Of a stretch of 64,000 nucleotides of DNA, positions 51,666 through 59,927 are shown piece after piece (within the stretch, counting starts at the first letter, position 1; every line of letters starts with the position of its first letter). Made by a program: the position numbers and the translations under genes. The DNA comes from Streptomyces sp. S.PNR 29 (GTDB taxonomy: Bacteria; Actinomycetota; Actinomycetes; Streptomycetales; Streptomycetaceae): the NCBI RefSeq assembly GCF_030386795.1, contig NZ_JANUQM010000006.1, positions 64,601 to 128,600 on the forward strand, read 5' to 3'. The notes beneath the pieces are model-generated. The model had not been told where the DNA came from. It saw only the letters and a list, made by a program, of their open reading frames with translations, and made no database searches.

Positions 51666-52202
51666 TCAGGCTGAGATGCCGTCGATCCGGGCCAGAGCGT
51701 CGTCCGCGCCGTACGGCTGCAGGTACGGCAGCCAGCGCGGGTCCCTATGGCCGGTCCCGATGATGCGCCAGGCCAGACCGGTGGGCGGAGCGGGTTTGTG
51801 GCGCAGCCGCCAGCCCAGTTCGAACAGGTGACGGTCGGCCTTCACGTGGTTGCAGCGGCGGCAGGACGCCACCACGTTGTCCCAGACGTGTTTGCCCCCG
51901 CGGCTGCGCGGGATGACGTGGTCGACGCTGGTTGCGACGCCACCGCAGTACATGCACCGGCCCCCGTCGCGGGCGAAGAGCGCCCGCCGGGTCAGAGGAA
52001 CGGGCCCCCGATAGGGAACCCGGACGAATCGCTTGAGCCGGACCACGCTGGGTGCGGGGACTGTGACGGTCGCGCTGTGCATGAAGGCGCCGGACTCCTC
52101 AAGACACACGGCCTTGTTCTCGAGGACCAGGACGAGCGCGCGGCGGAGCGGTACGACGCCGAGGGGCTCGTACGACGCGTTGAGGACCAGGACATGCGGC
52201 AC
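51666..52202 (-). CDS. HNH endonuclease
   Basis: Protein of 178 residues with an HNH nuclease domain at about 75-135: FARDGGRCMYCGG, SVDHVIPRSRGGKHVWDNVVASCRRCN, HVKADR. Two CxxC pairs bind the structural zinc, and DHVIPRSRGG and DNVVASC supply the H, N and H residues. The N-terminal MPHVLVLNASYEPLGVVPLRRALVLV is the conserved start of a widespread actinobacterial and proteobacterial family whose biological role is not settled; it is found in nearly all Streptomyces and is not a phage remnant. The GTG at 52202 has AAGGAGG 6 nt upstream. Confidence 0.88.
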   Translation of the reverse strand: MPHVLVLNASYEPLGVVPLRRALVLVLENKAVCLEESGAFMHSATVTVPAPSVVRLKRFVRVPYRGPVPLTRRALFARDGGRCMYCGGVATSVDHVIPRSRGGKHVWDNVVASCRRCNHVKADRHLFELGWRLRHKPAPPTGLAWRIIGTGHRDPRWLPYLQPYGADDALARIDGISA

Positions 52203-52527
52203 AGATGCCTCCTTGTACGTCGGCGGCACGTGGCTCGCGCCGGGACGATCCGTAGTCAGTCTCCCCTCAGGCCTGGTGGAAGCGCCACCATGTCCCGGTA
52301 ACGGGCTGGGAGTGTTTTCGACCACACCTCATTCATCCCCCGGATCACGGCCGGTTCATCCCACCTGTTGGTTTCGGGATGCGCACGGTTCCTCCCGCGA
52401 ACATCACGCCGATTCACACACGATGCCCCGTTAGTGTGGTGGAGCCGCCCCTTCGGTGACCTTTCCGTGACCTTGAACGTCGTGACCCGTGCCGGAGGGC
52501 GGTCCGCTGCACCTGGAGGTACCTGCC

Positions 52528-53622
52528 GTGTCCTTGTCCGCCGTCCTACTGGCCGCCGGAGCGTCCCCGTCCCCGACTCCCTCGGAGTCGGCCCCGGCGG
52601 TCCCCACGCTCCAGGACGCCCAGGAGAGCGCGACGAACGCCGCCAGCTGGGTCGAACAGAACTGGTCCACGTGGCTCGCGATCGGCCTCAGGGTCCTGCT
52701 GATCCTGGTGATAGCGGCGGTGCTGAGAGTCGTCGTCCGGCGCGCCATCACCAAGCTGATAGACCGCATGAACCGCACCGTGCAGGCGGTGGACGGCACG
52801 GCCCTGGGCGGTCTGCTGGTGAACGCCGAGCGCCGTCGGCAGCGTTCCCAGGCCATCGGCTCGGTACTGCGTTCGGTCGCGTCCTTCCTGATCATGGGCA
52901 CGGCCGCGCTGATGGTCCTGGCCACGTTCCAGATCAACCTCGCCCCGCTGCTGGCGTCCGCCGGTGTCGCCGGTGTCGCCATCGGCTTCGGCGCCCGCAA
53001 CCTGGTGACGGACTTCCTCTCCGGCGTCTTCATGATCCTGGAGGACCAGTACGGCGTCGGCGACACCGTCGACGCGGGCGTGGCCTCCGGCGAGGTCATC
53101 GAGGTCGGGCTGCGGGTGACCAAGCTGCGCGGCGAGAACGGCGAGATCTGGTACGTCCGCAACGGCGAGGTCAAGCGGATAGGCAACCTCTCCCAGGGCT
53201 GGTCGACCGCCGGGGTGGACGTGACCGTCCGCGCGGACGAGGACCTGGACCGGGTCAAGGCCACGATCGACGCGGTCGCCGAGAGGATGAGCAAGGAGGA
53301 GCCCTGGAACGAGCTCCTGTGGGGCCCGATCGAGGTGCTCGGCCTGGACAGCGTCCTCCTGGACTCCATGGTGGTCCGCGTCTCGGCCAAGACGATGCCC
53401 GGCAAGTCCCTCTCCGTCGAACGCGAACTGCGCTGGCGCATCAAGCGCGCCTTCGACGCGGCGGACATCCCCATCGTGGGCGGCGCGACGGTCCCGGCGG
53501 ACGGCTCCGCCGCGGAGGACCCGACGGCCGCCGTCGCGGCCCCGTCGGCGTACGCCAACACGTCGTCGCCGCAGGCGGAACGGGCTACGCCGCTCGTGCC
53601 GCCGCCGAGTGTGACGAAGTAG
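52528..53622 (+). CDS. Small-conductance mechanosensitive channel (MscS family)
   Basis: Membrane channel of 364 residues that opens under membrane tension to release solutes during osmotic downshock. It has three helices: ATWLAIGLRVLLILVIAAVL-like helix 1 at about residues 45-65, helix 2 at SVASFLIMGTAALMVLATF, and pore helix 3 LLASAGVAGVAIGFGARNLVTDFLSG with the Ala/Gly packing of MscS. The beta domain follows: MILEDQYGVGDTVDAGVASGEVIEVGLRVTKLR and YVRNGEVKRIGNLS. The C-terminus is a Pro/Ala-rich tail. The GTG at 52528 has GGAGG 8 nt upstream. It is a single gene. Confidence 0.9.
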   Translation: MSLSAVLLAAGASPSPTPSESAPAVPTLQDAQESATNAASWVEQNWSTWLAIGLRVLLILVIAAVLRVVVRRAITKLIDRMNRTVQAVDGTALGGLLVNAERRRQRSQAIGSVLRSVASFLIMGTAALMVLATFQINLAPLLASAGVAGVAIGFGARNLVTDFLSGVFMILEDQYGVGDTVDAGVASGEVIEVGLRVTKLRGENGEIWYVRNGEVKRIGNLSQGWSTAGVDVTVRADEDLDRVKATIDAVAERMSKEEPWNELLWGPIEVLGLDSVLLDSMVVRVSAKTMPGKSLSVERELRWRIKRAFDAADIPIVGGATVPADGSAAEDPTAAVAAPSAYANTSSPQAERATPLVPPPSVTK

Positions 53623-53890
53623 GGCCGGGATCAGGGGAACGGTTCAGCACGCTCGTTCGACCAGGGTCTTCGTGCCACCGCTGCCATGCGTGGCACGGAA
53701 GCCCATGCCCGTGCCGGCCTCGTGCGGGCCGGCCTCGGACGGCAGCCCAGGTGGCGGCGGAAGCCACGAAGGCCCAGAGCCGGAAGACGCCGGACAGCAC
53801 CTGCCAAGCGAGGTCCCGCTCGCCTCGGTGGGCGATACCTGCGGTGCCGCCGACCGCCCGGTACAGCCAGACCCCCATGCCCACGAACAC
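53585..53890 (-). CDS. Doubtful small membrane-protein ORF, possibly decayed
   Basis: The 573 bp between mscS and csnR hold no convincing gene. One minus-strand frame (101 codons, GTG start, GGGAGG about 12 nt upstream) begins VFVGMGVWLYRAVGGTAGIA and has a helix-like LSGVFRLWAFVASAATWAAV. It then degenerates into basic low-complexity sequence that overlaps mscS by 38 bp. It may be a remnant of a small membrane protein. The rest of the interval up to the promoter at 54059 shows nothing recognisable. Confidence 0.25.
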   Translation of the reverse strand: MFVGMGVWLYRAVGGTAGIAHRGERDLAWQVLSGVFRLWAFVASAATWAAVRGRPARGRHGHGLPCHAWQRWHEDPGRTSVLNRSPDPGPTSSHSAAARAA

Positions 53891-54058
53891 GAACCAGCGC
53901 GGCCTCCCGGACCGGCATCGACGGGCCTGCGTCGTTCCCGTCCTTCAGAGCGCCGTCCGCCTCGCGCAGCAGCGGACTCAGGCGGAACCGACCGGAGTAC
54001 CTCCGAACTCGGCCGCCCGGGCCAGGTAACGACTCGGCCAACTCCCGGCCGGTCTCCG

Positions 54059-54087
54059 TTGACACCCCCTCCCCGGCAGGCTTACCT
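54059..54087 (+). promoter_or_regulatory. Vegetative promoter of the csn operon
   Basis: TTGACA at 54059-54064, a perfect -35 box, is followed after 17 bp by TTACCT at 54082-54087 as the -10 box. The expected start lies near 54094, just before the operator at 54101-54115. Confidence 0.6.
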
Positions 54088-54100
54088 TCCACCCGATCGA

Positions 54101-54115
54101 TAGGAAAGTTTCCTA
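54101..54115. promoter_or_regulatory. csnR box: CsnR-type operator (GAAA-G-TTTC palindrome)
   Basis: Perfect 7-1-7 palindrome TAGGAAAGTTTCCTA, 80 bp before the csnR start and immediately downstream of the promoter. The S. lividans ROK repressor CsnR binds GAAA-N-TTTC-type boxes at csnA and its own operon, so autoregulation by roadblock or occlusion is expected. Confidence 0.75.
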
Positions 54116-54195
54116 ACAGTGAGCCGATGGACCGCCATCGACTTCACTCCAGCCCCCTGAGAAGCTAGGCGGCCGGAAAGGCAGGTGCACACCCC

Positions 54196-55407
54196 ATGGC
54201 AGGAACCGCCGGTACGCCGGGCACCCCGCGCGTCCTGCGCGCCATGAACGACCGCGCCGCCCTGGACCTCCTGCTGGAGCACGGGCCGCTGTCCCGTACG
54301 CGGATCGGCAAGCTCACCGGCCTGTCCAAGCCCACCGCGTCACAGCTGCTGGCCCGGCTGGAAGCCGCGGGGCTCGTGCTCGCCACCGGTACCACCGAGG
54401 GGCGACCCGGCCCGGGCGCACAGCTGTACGAGGTCAACCCCGCCGCCGCGTACGCCGCCGGACTCGACGTCACCCCGGGGCGCATCCTCGCCGCCGTGGC
54501 CGACATCACCGGCCGCACGGTCGGCCGGTACGAACTGCCCACCCCCGGCAGGCACACCGGCACCCCGGTCGTCCAGCAGGTCACCGACGCCCTCGACGGC
54601 GCGGTGAAGGCGGCGGGACTGGACCGGGGCGACATCCACCGCCTCGTGATCGGCACCCCCGGCGCCTTCGACCCCACCACGGGCCGCCTGCGCTACGCCT
54701 CCCACCTCCCCGGCTGGCACTCCCCCACCCTCCTCGACGAACTCGCCGCCGCCCTGCCGATGCCGTTCGAGTACGAGAACGACGTCAACCTCGCCGCCGT
54801 GGCCGAACAGCGCCTCGGCGCGGCCCGGGGCCACGAGGACTTCGTCCTGCTGTGGAACCAGGAGGGCCTGGGCGCCGCCCTCGTCCTCGGCGGACGCCTG
54901 CACCGCGGCTGGACCGGCGGCGCCGGCGAGGTCGGCTTCCTGCCGGTGCCGGGCACTCCCCTGGTCCGCCAGGTCACCAAGGCCAACAGCGGTGGTTACC
55001 AGGAGCTGGCCGGTTCACAGGCCCTGCCCGTACTGGCCCGGGAGCTGGGCATCGAGGAGATCCCCTCGGGCCCGTACGACGAGGTGGCCGCCGCGCTCGT
55101 CGCCCGCGCCGCCGCCGAGGACGACGGCCCTCACCGCCGCCTGCTGCAGACGTACGCGACCCGGCTGGCCACCGGTCTCGCCGCTCTCGTCTCCGTCCTC
55201 GACCCCGAACTCCTCGTCCTCAGCGGCGCCTGCCTGACCTCCGGCGGCGAGCCCCTGCGCGCCCTCGTGCAGGCCGAACTGGAGGAGCTGGCCGCATCCA
55301 GGCCGCGCCTGGTCGTGGGCGACGTCCGCGAACACCCCGTGCTGCGCGGCGCGCTGGAGAGCGCGCTCACCACCACCCGCGACGAGGTCTTCGACACCTC
55401 GCGCTGA
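54196..55407 (+). CDS. csnR: CsnR, ROK-family repressor of chitosan utilisation
   Basis: ROK-family regulator of 403 residues. The N-terminal helix-turn-helix is ALDLLLEHGPLSRTRIGKLTG followed by LSKPTASQLLARLEAAGLV. The ROK domain contains VIGTPGAFDPTTGRLRYASHLPGW, the ENDVNLAAVAEQ sugar-site motif and LVLGGRLHRGWTGGAGEVGFLP. The usual zinc-binding CxCGxxGC of ROK proteins is replaced here by KANSGGYQ, so the metal site is lost. It is followed by sugar-binding, permease, GH4 and kinase genes in exactly the order of the S. lividans csnR-csnK operon, where glucosamine oligomers relieve repression. The start ATG lies 80 bp after the operator. Confidence 0.88.
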   Translation: MAGTAGTPGTPRVLRAMNDRAALDLLLEHGPLSRTRIGKLTGLSKPTASQLLARLEAAGLVLATGTTEGRPGPGAQLYEVNPAAAYAAGLDVTPGRILAAVADITGRTVGRYELPTPGRHTGTPVVQQVTDALDGAVKAAGLDRGDIHRLVIGTPGAFDPTTGRLRYASHLPGWHSPTLLDELAAALPMPFEYENDVNLAAVAEQRLGAARGHEDFVLLWNQEGLGAALVLGGRLHRGWTGGAGEVGFLPVPGTPLVRQVTKANSGGYQELAGSQALPVLARELGIEEIPSGPYDEVAAALVARAAAEDDGPHRRLLQTYATRLATGLAALVSVLDPELLVLSGACLTSGGEPLRALVQAELEELAASRPRLVVGDVREHPVLRGALESALTTTRDEVFDTSR

Positions 55408-55467
55408 CCCCCGTACTCCACCCCCCTCGCCTCCCCTTCCCCTGTCCCTGCCCCTGGGAGCTTCGCC

Positions 55468-56805
55468 ATGCCTGAAATGTCCAGGAAGGTGGCCATCGCG
55501 CTGGCCGCCTCCGCCTCCCTCGCCCTCCTCGCCACCGCCTGCACCGGCCAGTCCGCCACCGGCGCGGACGACGACGCGTCCAAGGAGACGACGATCAACT
55601 TCTGGCACGGCTGGTCCGCTCCGGCCGAGCAGAAGGCCGTGAAGGACCTGGTGGCCGGCTTCGAGAAGACGCACCCCGCCATCCACGTCAACATCGTGGG
55701 CAACATGACCGACGACAAGGTCAACCAGGCGCTGCGGGCCGGCGGCGAGAAGGCGCCCGACGTCGTCTCGTCCTTCACCACGAACAACGTCGGCACGTTC
55801 TGTTCGTCCGGCGCGTTCGTCGACCTGAACCCCTTCTTCGAGAAGTCGGGCATCGACCCGGACAAGACCTTCCCGAAGGCGATGAACGAGTACACCCAGT
55901 ACGACGGCGACCGCTGCACGGTGCCGCTGCTGGGCGACGCGTACGGCCTCTACTACAACAAGACCGCGTTCAAGAAGGCCGGCATCACCAGCCCGCCGAA
56001 GACCTGGTCCGCGTTCGAGGCCGACGCCAAGAAGCTGACCATCAAGAAGGGCGACTCGTTCTCACAGCTCGGCGTCATGCCGAATTACCACGGCTGGGAG
56101 TTCACGACCGAGCACCTCTTCGCCCAGTGGTCGCCGACGTACTTCGACTCCAGCGGCAGGTCGAACCTCGCGAAGGACCCGAAGTTCGCAGCGGGTTTCA
56201 CGTTCCAGAAGAAGCTCGTCGACGAACTCGGCGGCTACCGGAAGCTGGAGAGGTACCGCTCCGGACTCGGTGACGAATGGGGCCCGAAGCACCCCTTCCA
56301 CACCGGCCAGGTCGCGATGCAGCTGGACGGCGAGTGGCGGCTCGGAATGGCTCTGGACGCGGGGCCGAAGTTCGAGATCGGCGTCGCACCGCTGCCCGTG
56401 CCCGACGACCAGGTGGACCAGTACGGCAAGGGCTACATCACCGGCACCATCGCCGGTATCCCCGCCACCAGCAAGAAGCAGAACGCGGCCTGGGAACTGG
56501 TGAAGTACATGACCACGAACACGGACGCGGTGGTGAGCTTCTCCAACGCCATCCACAACGTGCCCTCCACCCTCGCCGCCCTGAAGTCGCCGAAGCTGAA
56601 GTACGACCCGCGCTTCAAGACCTTCCTGGACATCGCCTCGAACCCGAACTCGCAGACCAGCCCGGCGTCCGTCAACGGCGGCGTGTATCTCGTCACGATC
56701 CAGAAGCTCGGATACGACTACGAGAGCGGCAAGGTCACCGACCTGAAGGCCGGCCTGCAGAAGGCGGCCCGGCAGATCGACACGGACATCGCGCAGGCGA
56801 AGTAG
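55468..56805 (+). CDS. csnE: CsnE, chitosan-oligosaccharide-binding lipoprotein
   Basis: Extracellular solute-binding family-1 lipoprotein of 445 residues. The signal peptide ends in the lipobox LLATAC near residue 22. The mature protein starts TGQSATGADDDA and has INFWHGWSAPAEQKAVKDLV, the typical N-terminal strand, then AYGLYYNKTAFKKAGI and GQVAMQLDGEWRLG. It captures glucosamine oligomers released from chitosan and hands them to CsnFG; this rests on synteny with the S. lividans operon. GGGAG precedes the start. No ATPase gene is in the operon, so a shared ATPase such as MsiK is presumably used, as for other Streptomyces sugar importers. Confidence 0.87.
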   Translation: MPEMSRKVAIALAASASLALLATACTGQSATGADDDASKETTINFWHGWSAPAEQKAVKDLVAGFEKTHPAIHVNIVGNMTDDKVNQALRAGGEKAPDVVSSFTTNNVGTFCSSGAFVDLNPFFEKSGIDPDKTFPKAMNEYTQYDGDRCTVPLLGDAYGLYYNKTAFKKAGITSPPKTWSAFEADAKKLTIKKGDSFSQLGVMPNYHGWEFTTEHLFAQWSPTYFDSSGRSNLAKDPKFAAGFTFQKKLVDELGGYRKLERYRSGLGDEWGPKHPFHTGQVAMQLDGEWRLGMALDAGPKFEIGVAPLPVPDDQVDQYGKGYITGTIAGIPATSKKQNAAWELVKYMTTNTDAVVSFSNAIHNVPSTLAALKSPKLKYDPRFKTFLDIASNPNSQTSPASVNGGVYLVTIQKLGYDYESGKVTDLKAGLQKAARQIDTDIAQAK

Positions 56806-56809
56806 TCAC

Positions 56810-57757
56810 ATGGCCACCACCGCGTACACACTGCGCGCCAAGCGACGGAAGGCGGGCCTGAAAACCGCCGCCTTCCTGTCGCCCTGGCTGATCGGTTTCG
56901 CCGTCTTCTTCGCCTACCCACTCATCTCGACGGTCTACTTCTCGTTCATGCACTACGACGGGTTCAGACCGCCTGCGTTCAGCGGGGCGAAGAACTGGCT
57001 CTACGTCTTCGAGGACTACCCGTACTTCTGGCCCGCGATGCGCAACACCCTGTGGCTGGTCGTCGTCATGGTGAGCCTCAGGGTGGCGTTCGGGCTCGGT
57101 GTCGGGCTGCTGATCACCAAGACGAAGACGGGTACGGGTGTTTTCCGCACCCTCTTCTACCTGCCCTACCTCGCCCCGCCCGTCGCCGCCACCATGTCCT
57201 TCGCCTTCCTCCTCAACCCCGGCACGGGCCCGGTCAACTCGATCCTGGAGAAGATCGGCATCCCGGCGCCGGCCTGGTTCAACGATCCCAGCTGGTCCAA
57301 GCCCGCGCTCACCCTGCTCGCCCTGTGGGGCGTCGGTGACCTGATGGTCATCTTCATGGCCGCGCTGCTCGACGTCCCCAAGGAGCAGTACGAGGCCGCG
57401 GCGCTGGACGGCGCTTCGGCCTGGCAGCGCTTCCGGTACGTCACGCTCCCGAACATCTCGCCGATCGTGATGTTCGCCGTCGTCACCGGCGTGATCCAGA
57501 CCATGCAGTACTACGCGCAGCCGCTGATCGCCGGAAAGGTCGCCTCGGGCGTCATCCAGGGCGCCGGCACCAACTTCGAGCCGGGCTACCCGGAGAACTC
57601 GACCTGGACGCTCCCCCAGGTCGTCTACAACCTCGGCTTCCAGCGCTTCGACTACGGCTCCGCCTGTGTGGTCGCGCTCGTACTGTTCGCGCTCTCCATG
57701 GCGTTCACGGCACTGCTGATGCGGCGCCGCGGCGGGATCATCCGGGCAGGTGACTGA
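56810..57757 (+). CDS. csnF: CsnF, sugar ABC permease (MalF type)
   Basis: Membrane subunit of 315 residues with six helices. The first helix is AFLSPWLIGFAVFFAYPLIST. The EAA loop YEAAALDGASAWQRFRYVTLPNISPI contacts the ATPase. The C-terminal part contains PENSTWTLPQVVYNLGFQRFDYGSA. It starts 4 nt after the csnE stop and is followed by csnG after 3 nt. Together with CsnG it forms the chitosan-oligomer channel. Confidence 0.88.
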   Translation: MATTAYTLRAKRRKAGLKTAAFLSPWLIGFAVFFAYPLISTVYFSFMHYDGFRPPAFSGAKNWLYVFEDYPYFWPAMRNTLWLVVVMVSLRVAFGLGVGLLITKTKTGTGVFRTLFYLPYLAPPVAATMSFAFLLNPGTGPVNSILEKIGIPAPAWFNDPSWSKPALTLLALWGVGDLMVIFMAALLDVPKEQYEAAALDGASAWQRFRYVTLPNISPIVMFAVVTGVIQTMQYYAQPLIAGKVASGVIQGAGTNFEPGYPENSTWTLPQVVYNLGFQRFDYGSACVVALVLFALSMAFTALLMRRRGGIIRAGD

Positions 57758-57760
57758 TTC

Positions 57761-58654
57761 ATGACCCAAGTACTGGACAGACCCCTGCACTTGAGCACAC
57801 CGGACAAGGACGCCGAGCGCACCGCCCGGCGCAAGGCGCTGCTGGAATGGATCGCGATCCACTCCCTCGGCGTGGCCGCCGCGCTCTTCTTCGTCCTGCC
57901 CTTCGTGTTCGTCTTCCTGACCTCGCTGATGAGCGACAGCCAGGCGCTCAGCCGCGATCTGATCCCGCACACCTGGGAGTGGGCCAACTACAGGAGCGTG
58001 CTCGACACCCCGGGCTTCCTGACCTGGTGGAGGAACACCCTGTTCTACGCGGGCCTGGGCACCGTCCTCACGGTCGTGTCGTCCCTGCCGGTGGCGTACG
58101 CGCTCGCCAAGTTCCGCTTCCGCGGCCGGAACCTGGCGATGATGCTGGTCATCTCGATGATGATGCTGCCGCCGCAGGTGGTCATCATCCCCATGTACCT
58201 GTTCTGGGCGAAGCAGCTGGACCTCTCCGGAACCCTGTGGCCGCTGATCGTCCCGATGGCCTTCGGTGACGCGTTCTCCATCTTCCTGCTCCGCCAGTTC
58301 CTGATGACGATCCCCAACGAGTACCTGGACGCGGCGAAGGTGGACGGCTGCGGCGACCTCTCAACGCTGCTGAAGGTCGTCCTGCCGATGGCGCGGCCCG
58401 GGATCGCCGCCGTCGCCCTCTTCCAGTTCTTCTACGCCTGGAACGACTACTTCGGGCCGCAGATCTACGCGTCCGAGAACCCGGGCGCCTGGACCCTGTC
58501 CTACGGCCTGGAGTCGTTCAAGGGCATGCACCACACCGACTGGAACCTCACCATGGCCGCCACCGTCCTGGTCATGGCCCCCGTGATCCTCGTGTTCTTC
58601 TTCGCCCAGAAAGCGTTCGTCGAGGGCGTCACCCTGACCGGAGTGAAGGGTTGA
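57761..58654 (+). CDS. csnG: CsnG, sugar ABC permease (MalG type)
   Basis: Second membrane subunit of 297 residues with six helices. A polar N-terminus of about 25 residues precedes LLEWIAIHSLGVAAALFFVLPFVFVFL. The EAA loop is YLDAAKVDGCGDLSTLLKVVLPMARPGI, and the family end FFFAQKAFVEGVTLTGVKG is complete. It pairs with CsnF. The next gene begins 7 nt after its stop. No regulatory site is seen inside the operon. Confidence 0.88.
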   Translation: MTQVLDRPLHLSTPDKDAERTARRKALLEWIAIHSLGVAAALFFVLPFVFVFLTSLMSDSQALSRDLIPHTWEWANYRSVLDTPGFLTWWRNTLFYAGLGTVLTVVSSLPVAYALAKFRFRGRNLAMMLVISMMMLPPQVVIIPMYLFWAKQLDLSGTLWPLIVPMAFGDAFSIFLLRQFLMTIPNEYLDAAKVDGCGDLSTLLKVVLPMARPGIAAVALFQFFYAWNDYFGPQIYASENPGAWTLSYGLESFKGMHHTDWNLTMAATVLVMAPVILVFFFAQKAFVEGVTLTGVKG

Positions 58655-58661
58655 TCCGGAT

Positions 58662-59927
58662 ATGAAACTCACCGTGGTCGGCGGAGGATCGACCTACACC
58701 CCCGAACTCATCGACGGGTTCGCCCGGCTGAGGGAAACCCTGCCCATCGAGGAACTGGTCCTGATGGACCCGGCGACGGACCGCCTGGAGCTGGTGGGCG
58801 GCCTGGCCGAACGCATCTTCTCCCGCCAGGGCCACACCGGCCGCATCCTCACCACCACCGACCTGGACAAGGCCGTGGACGGCGCCGACGCCGTCCTGCT
58901 CCAACTCCGCGTCGGCGGCCAGGCGGCCCGGCGGCAGGACGAGACATGGCCGCTGGAGTGCGGCTGCGTCGGCCAGGAGACGACGGGCGCGGGCGGCCTG
59001 GCCAAGGCCCTGCGCACCGTCCCCGTGGTCCTGGACATCGCCGAACGCATCCGCCGTACGAACCCGGACGCCTGGATCATCGACTTCACCAACCCGGTGG
59101 GCATCGTGACCCGCGCCCTGCTCCAGGCCGGCCACAGGGCCGTCGGCCTGTGCAACGTGGCGATCGGCTTCCAGCGCAAGTTCGCCGCGCTGCTCGGCGT
59201 GACACCCACCGACGTCCACCTGGACCACGTCGGCCTCAACCACCTCACCTGGGAGACAGGCGTACGGATCGGCGGCCCCGAGGGCGAGGACATCCTGCCC
59301 GGGCTGCTCGCCGAGCACGGCGACACGGTCGCGGCCGACCTGCGCCTGCCGCGCCCGGTCATCGACCGCCTCGGCGTGGTCCCCTCGTACTACCTGCGCT
59401 ACTACTACGCGCACGACGAGGTCGTACGGGAGCTGCGGACGAAGCCGTCGCGGGCCGCCGAAGTCGCGGAGATGGAACGGCGGCTGCTGGAGCTGTACGC
59501 CGACCCGGCACTGGACGAGAAGCCGGAGCTGCTCGCCAAGCGGGGCGGGGCCTACTACTCGGAGGCCGCGGTGGACCTGGCGGCGGCACTGCTGGGCGGC
59601 TCCGGCAGTGCCTTCCAGGTCGTGAACACGTACAACGGGGGAACGCTGCCGTTCCTGCCGGACGACGCGGTGATCGAGGTGCAGGCGGCGGTCGGCCCGC
59701 GCGGCCCGGCCCCGCTGCCGGTGACGCCCGTGGACCCACTGTACGCCGGGCTGATGGCGAACGTGACGGCGTACGAGGACCTGGCGCTGGACGCCGCCCT
59801 GCGCGGTGGCCGCGAGCGGGTCTTCCGGGCGCTGCTCGCGCACCCGCTGATCGGGCAGTACGCGTACGCCGAGACCCTCACCGACCAGCTGATCGCACAC
59901 AACCGGGAGCACCTCGCGTGGGCCTGA
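58662..59927 (+). CDS. csnH: CsnH, GH4-family 6-phospho-glycosidase
   Basis: NAD- and Mn-dependent glycoside hydrolase family 4 enzyme of 421 residues, annotated in relatives as 6-phospho-beta-glucosidase. The NAD site is KLTVVGGGSTYTPELIDGF at the N-terminus. CVGQETTGAGGLAKALR, DFTNPVGIVTRAL, the metal-site cysteine in VGLCNVAIGF and the histidine in GLNHLTWE are all present. The end, LAHPLIGQYAYAETL, is typical. In the csn operon it would cleave imported, possibly phosphorylated, glucosamine oligomers by the oxidation-elimination mechanism of GH4. It overlaps csnK by 10 bp. Confidence 0.88.
   Translation: MKLTVVGGGSTYTPELIDGFARLRETLPIEELVLMDPATDRLELVGGLAERIFSRQGHTGRILTTTDLDKAVDGADAVLLQLRVGGQAARRQDETWPLECGCVGQETTGAGGLAKALRTVPVVLDIAERIRRTNPDAWIIDFTNPVGIVTRALLQAGHRAVGLCNVAIGFQRKFAALLGVTPTDVHLDHVGLNHLTWETGVRIGGPEGEDILPGLLAEHGDTVAADLRLPRPVIDRLGVVPSYYLRYYYAHDEVVRELRTKPSRAAEVAEMERRLLELYADPALDEKPELLAKRGGAYYSEAAVDLAAALLGGSGSAFQVVNTYNGGTLPFLPDDAVIEVQAAVGPRGPAPLPVTPVDPLYAGLMANVTAYEDLALDAALRGGRERVFRALLAHPLIGQYAYAETLTDQLIAHNREHLAWA

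Noticed and set aside
51666-52202. HNH endonuclease as sign of a phage or homing element
   Set aside because: It has the N-terminal extension of a chromosomal family widespread in bacteria, normal codon use, and no phage neighbours.
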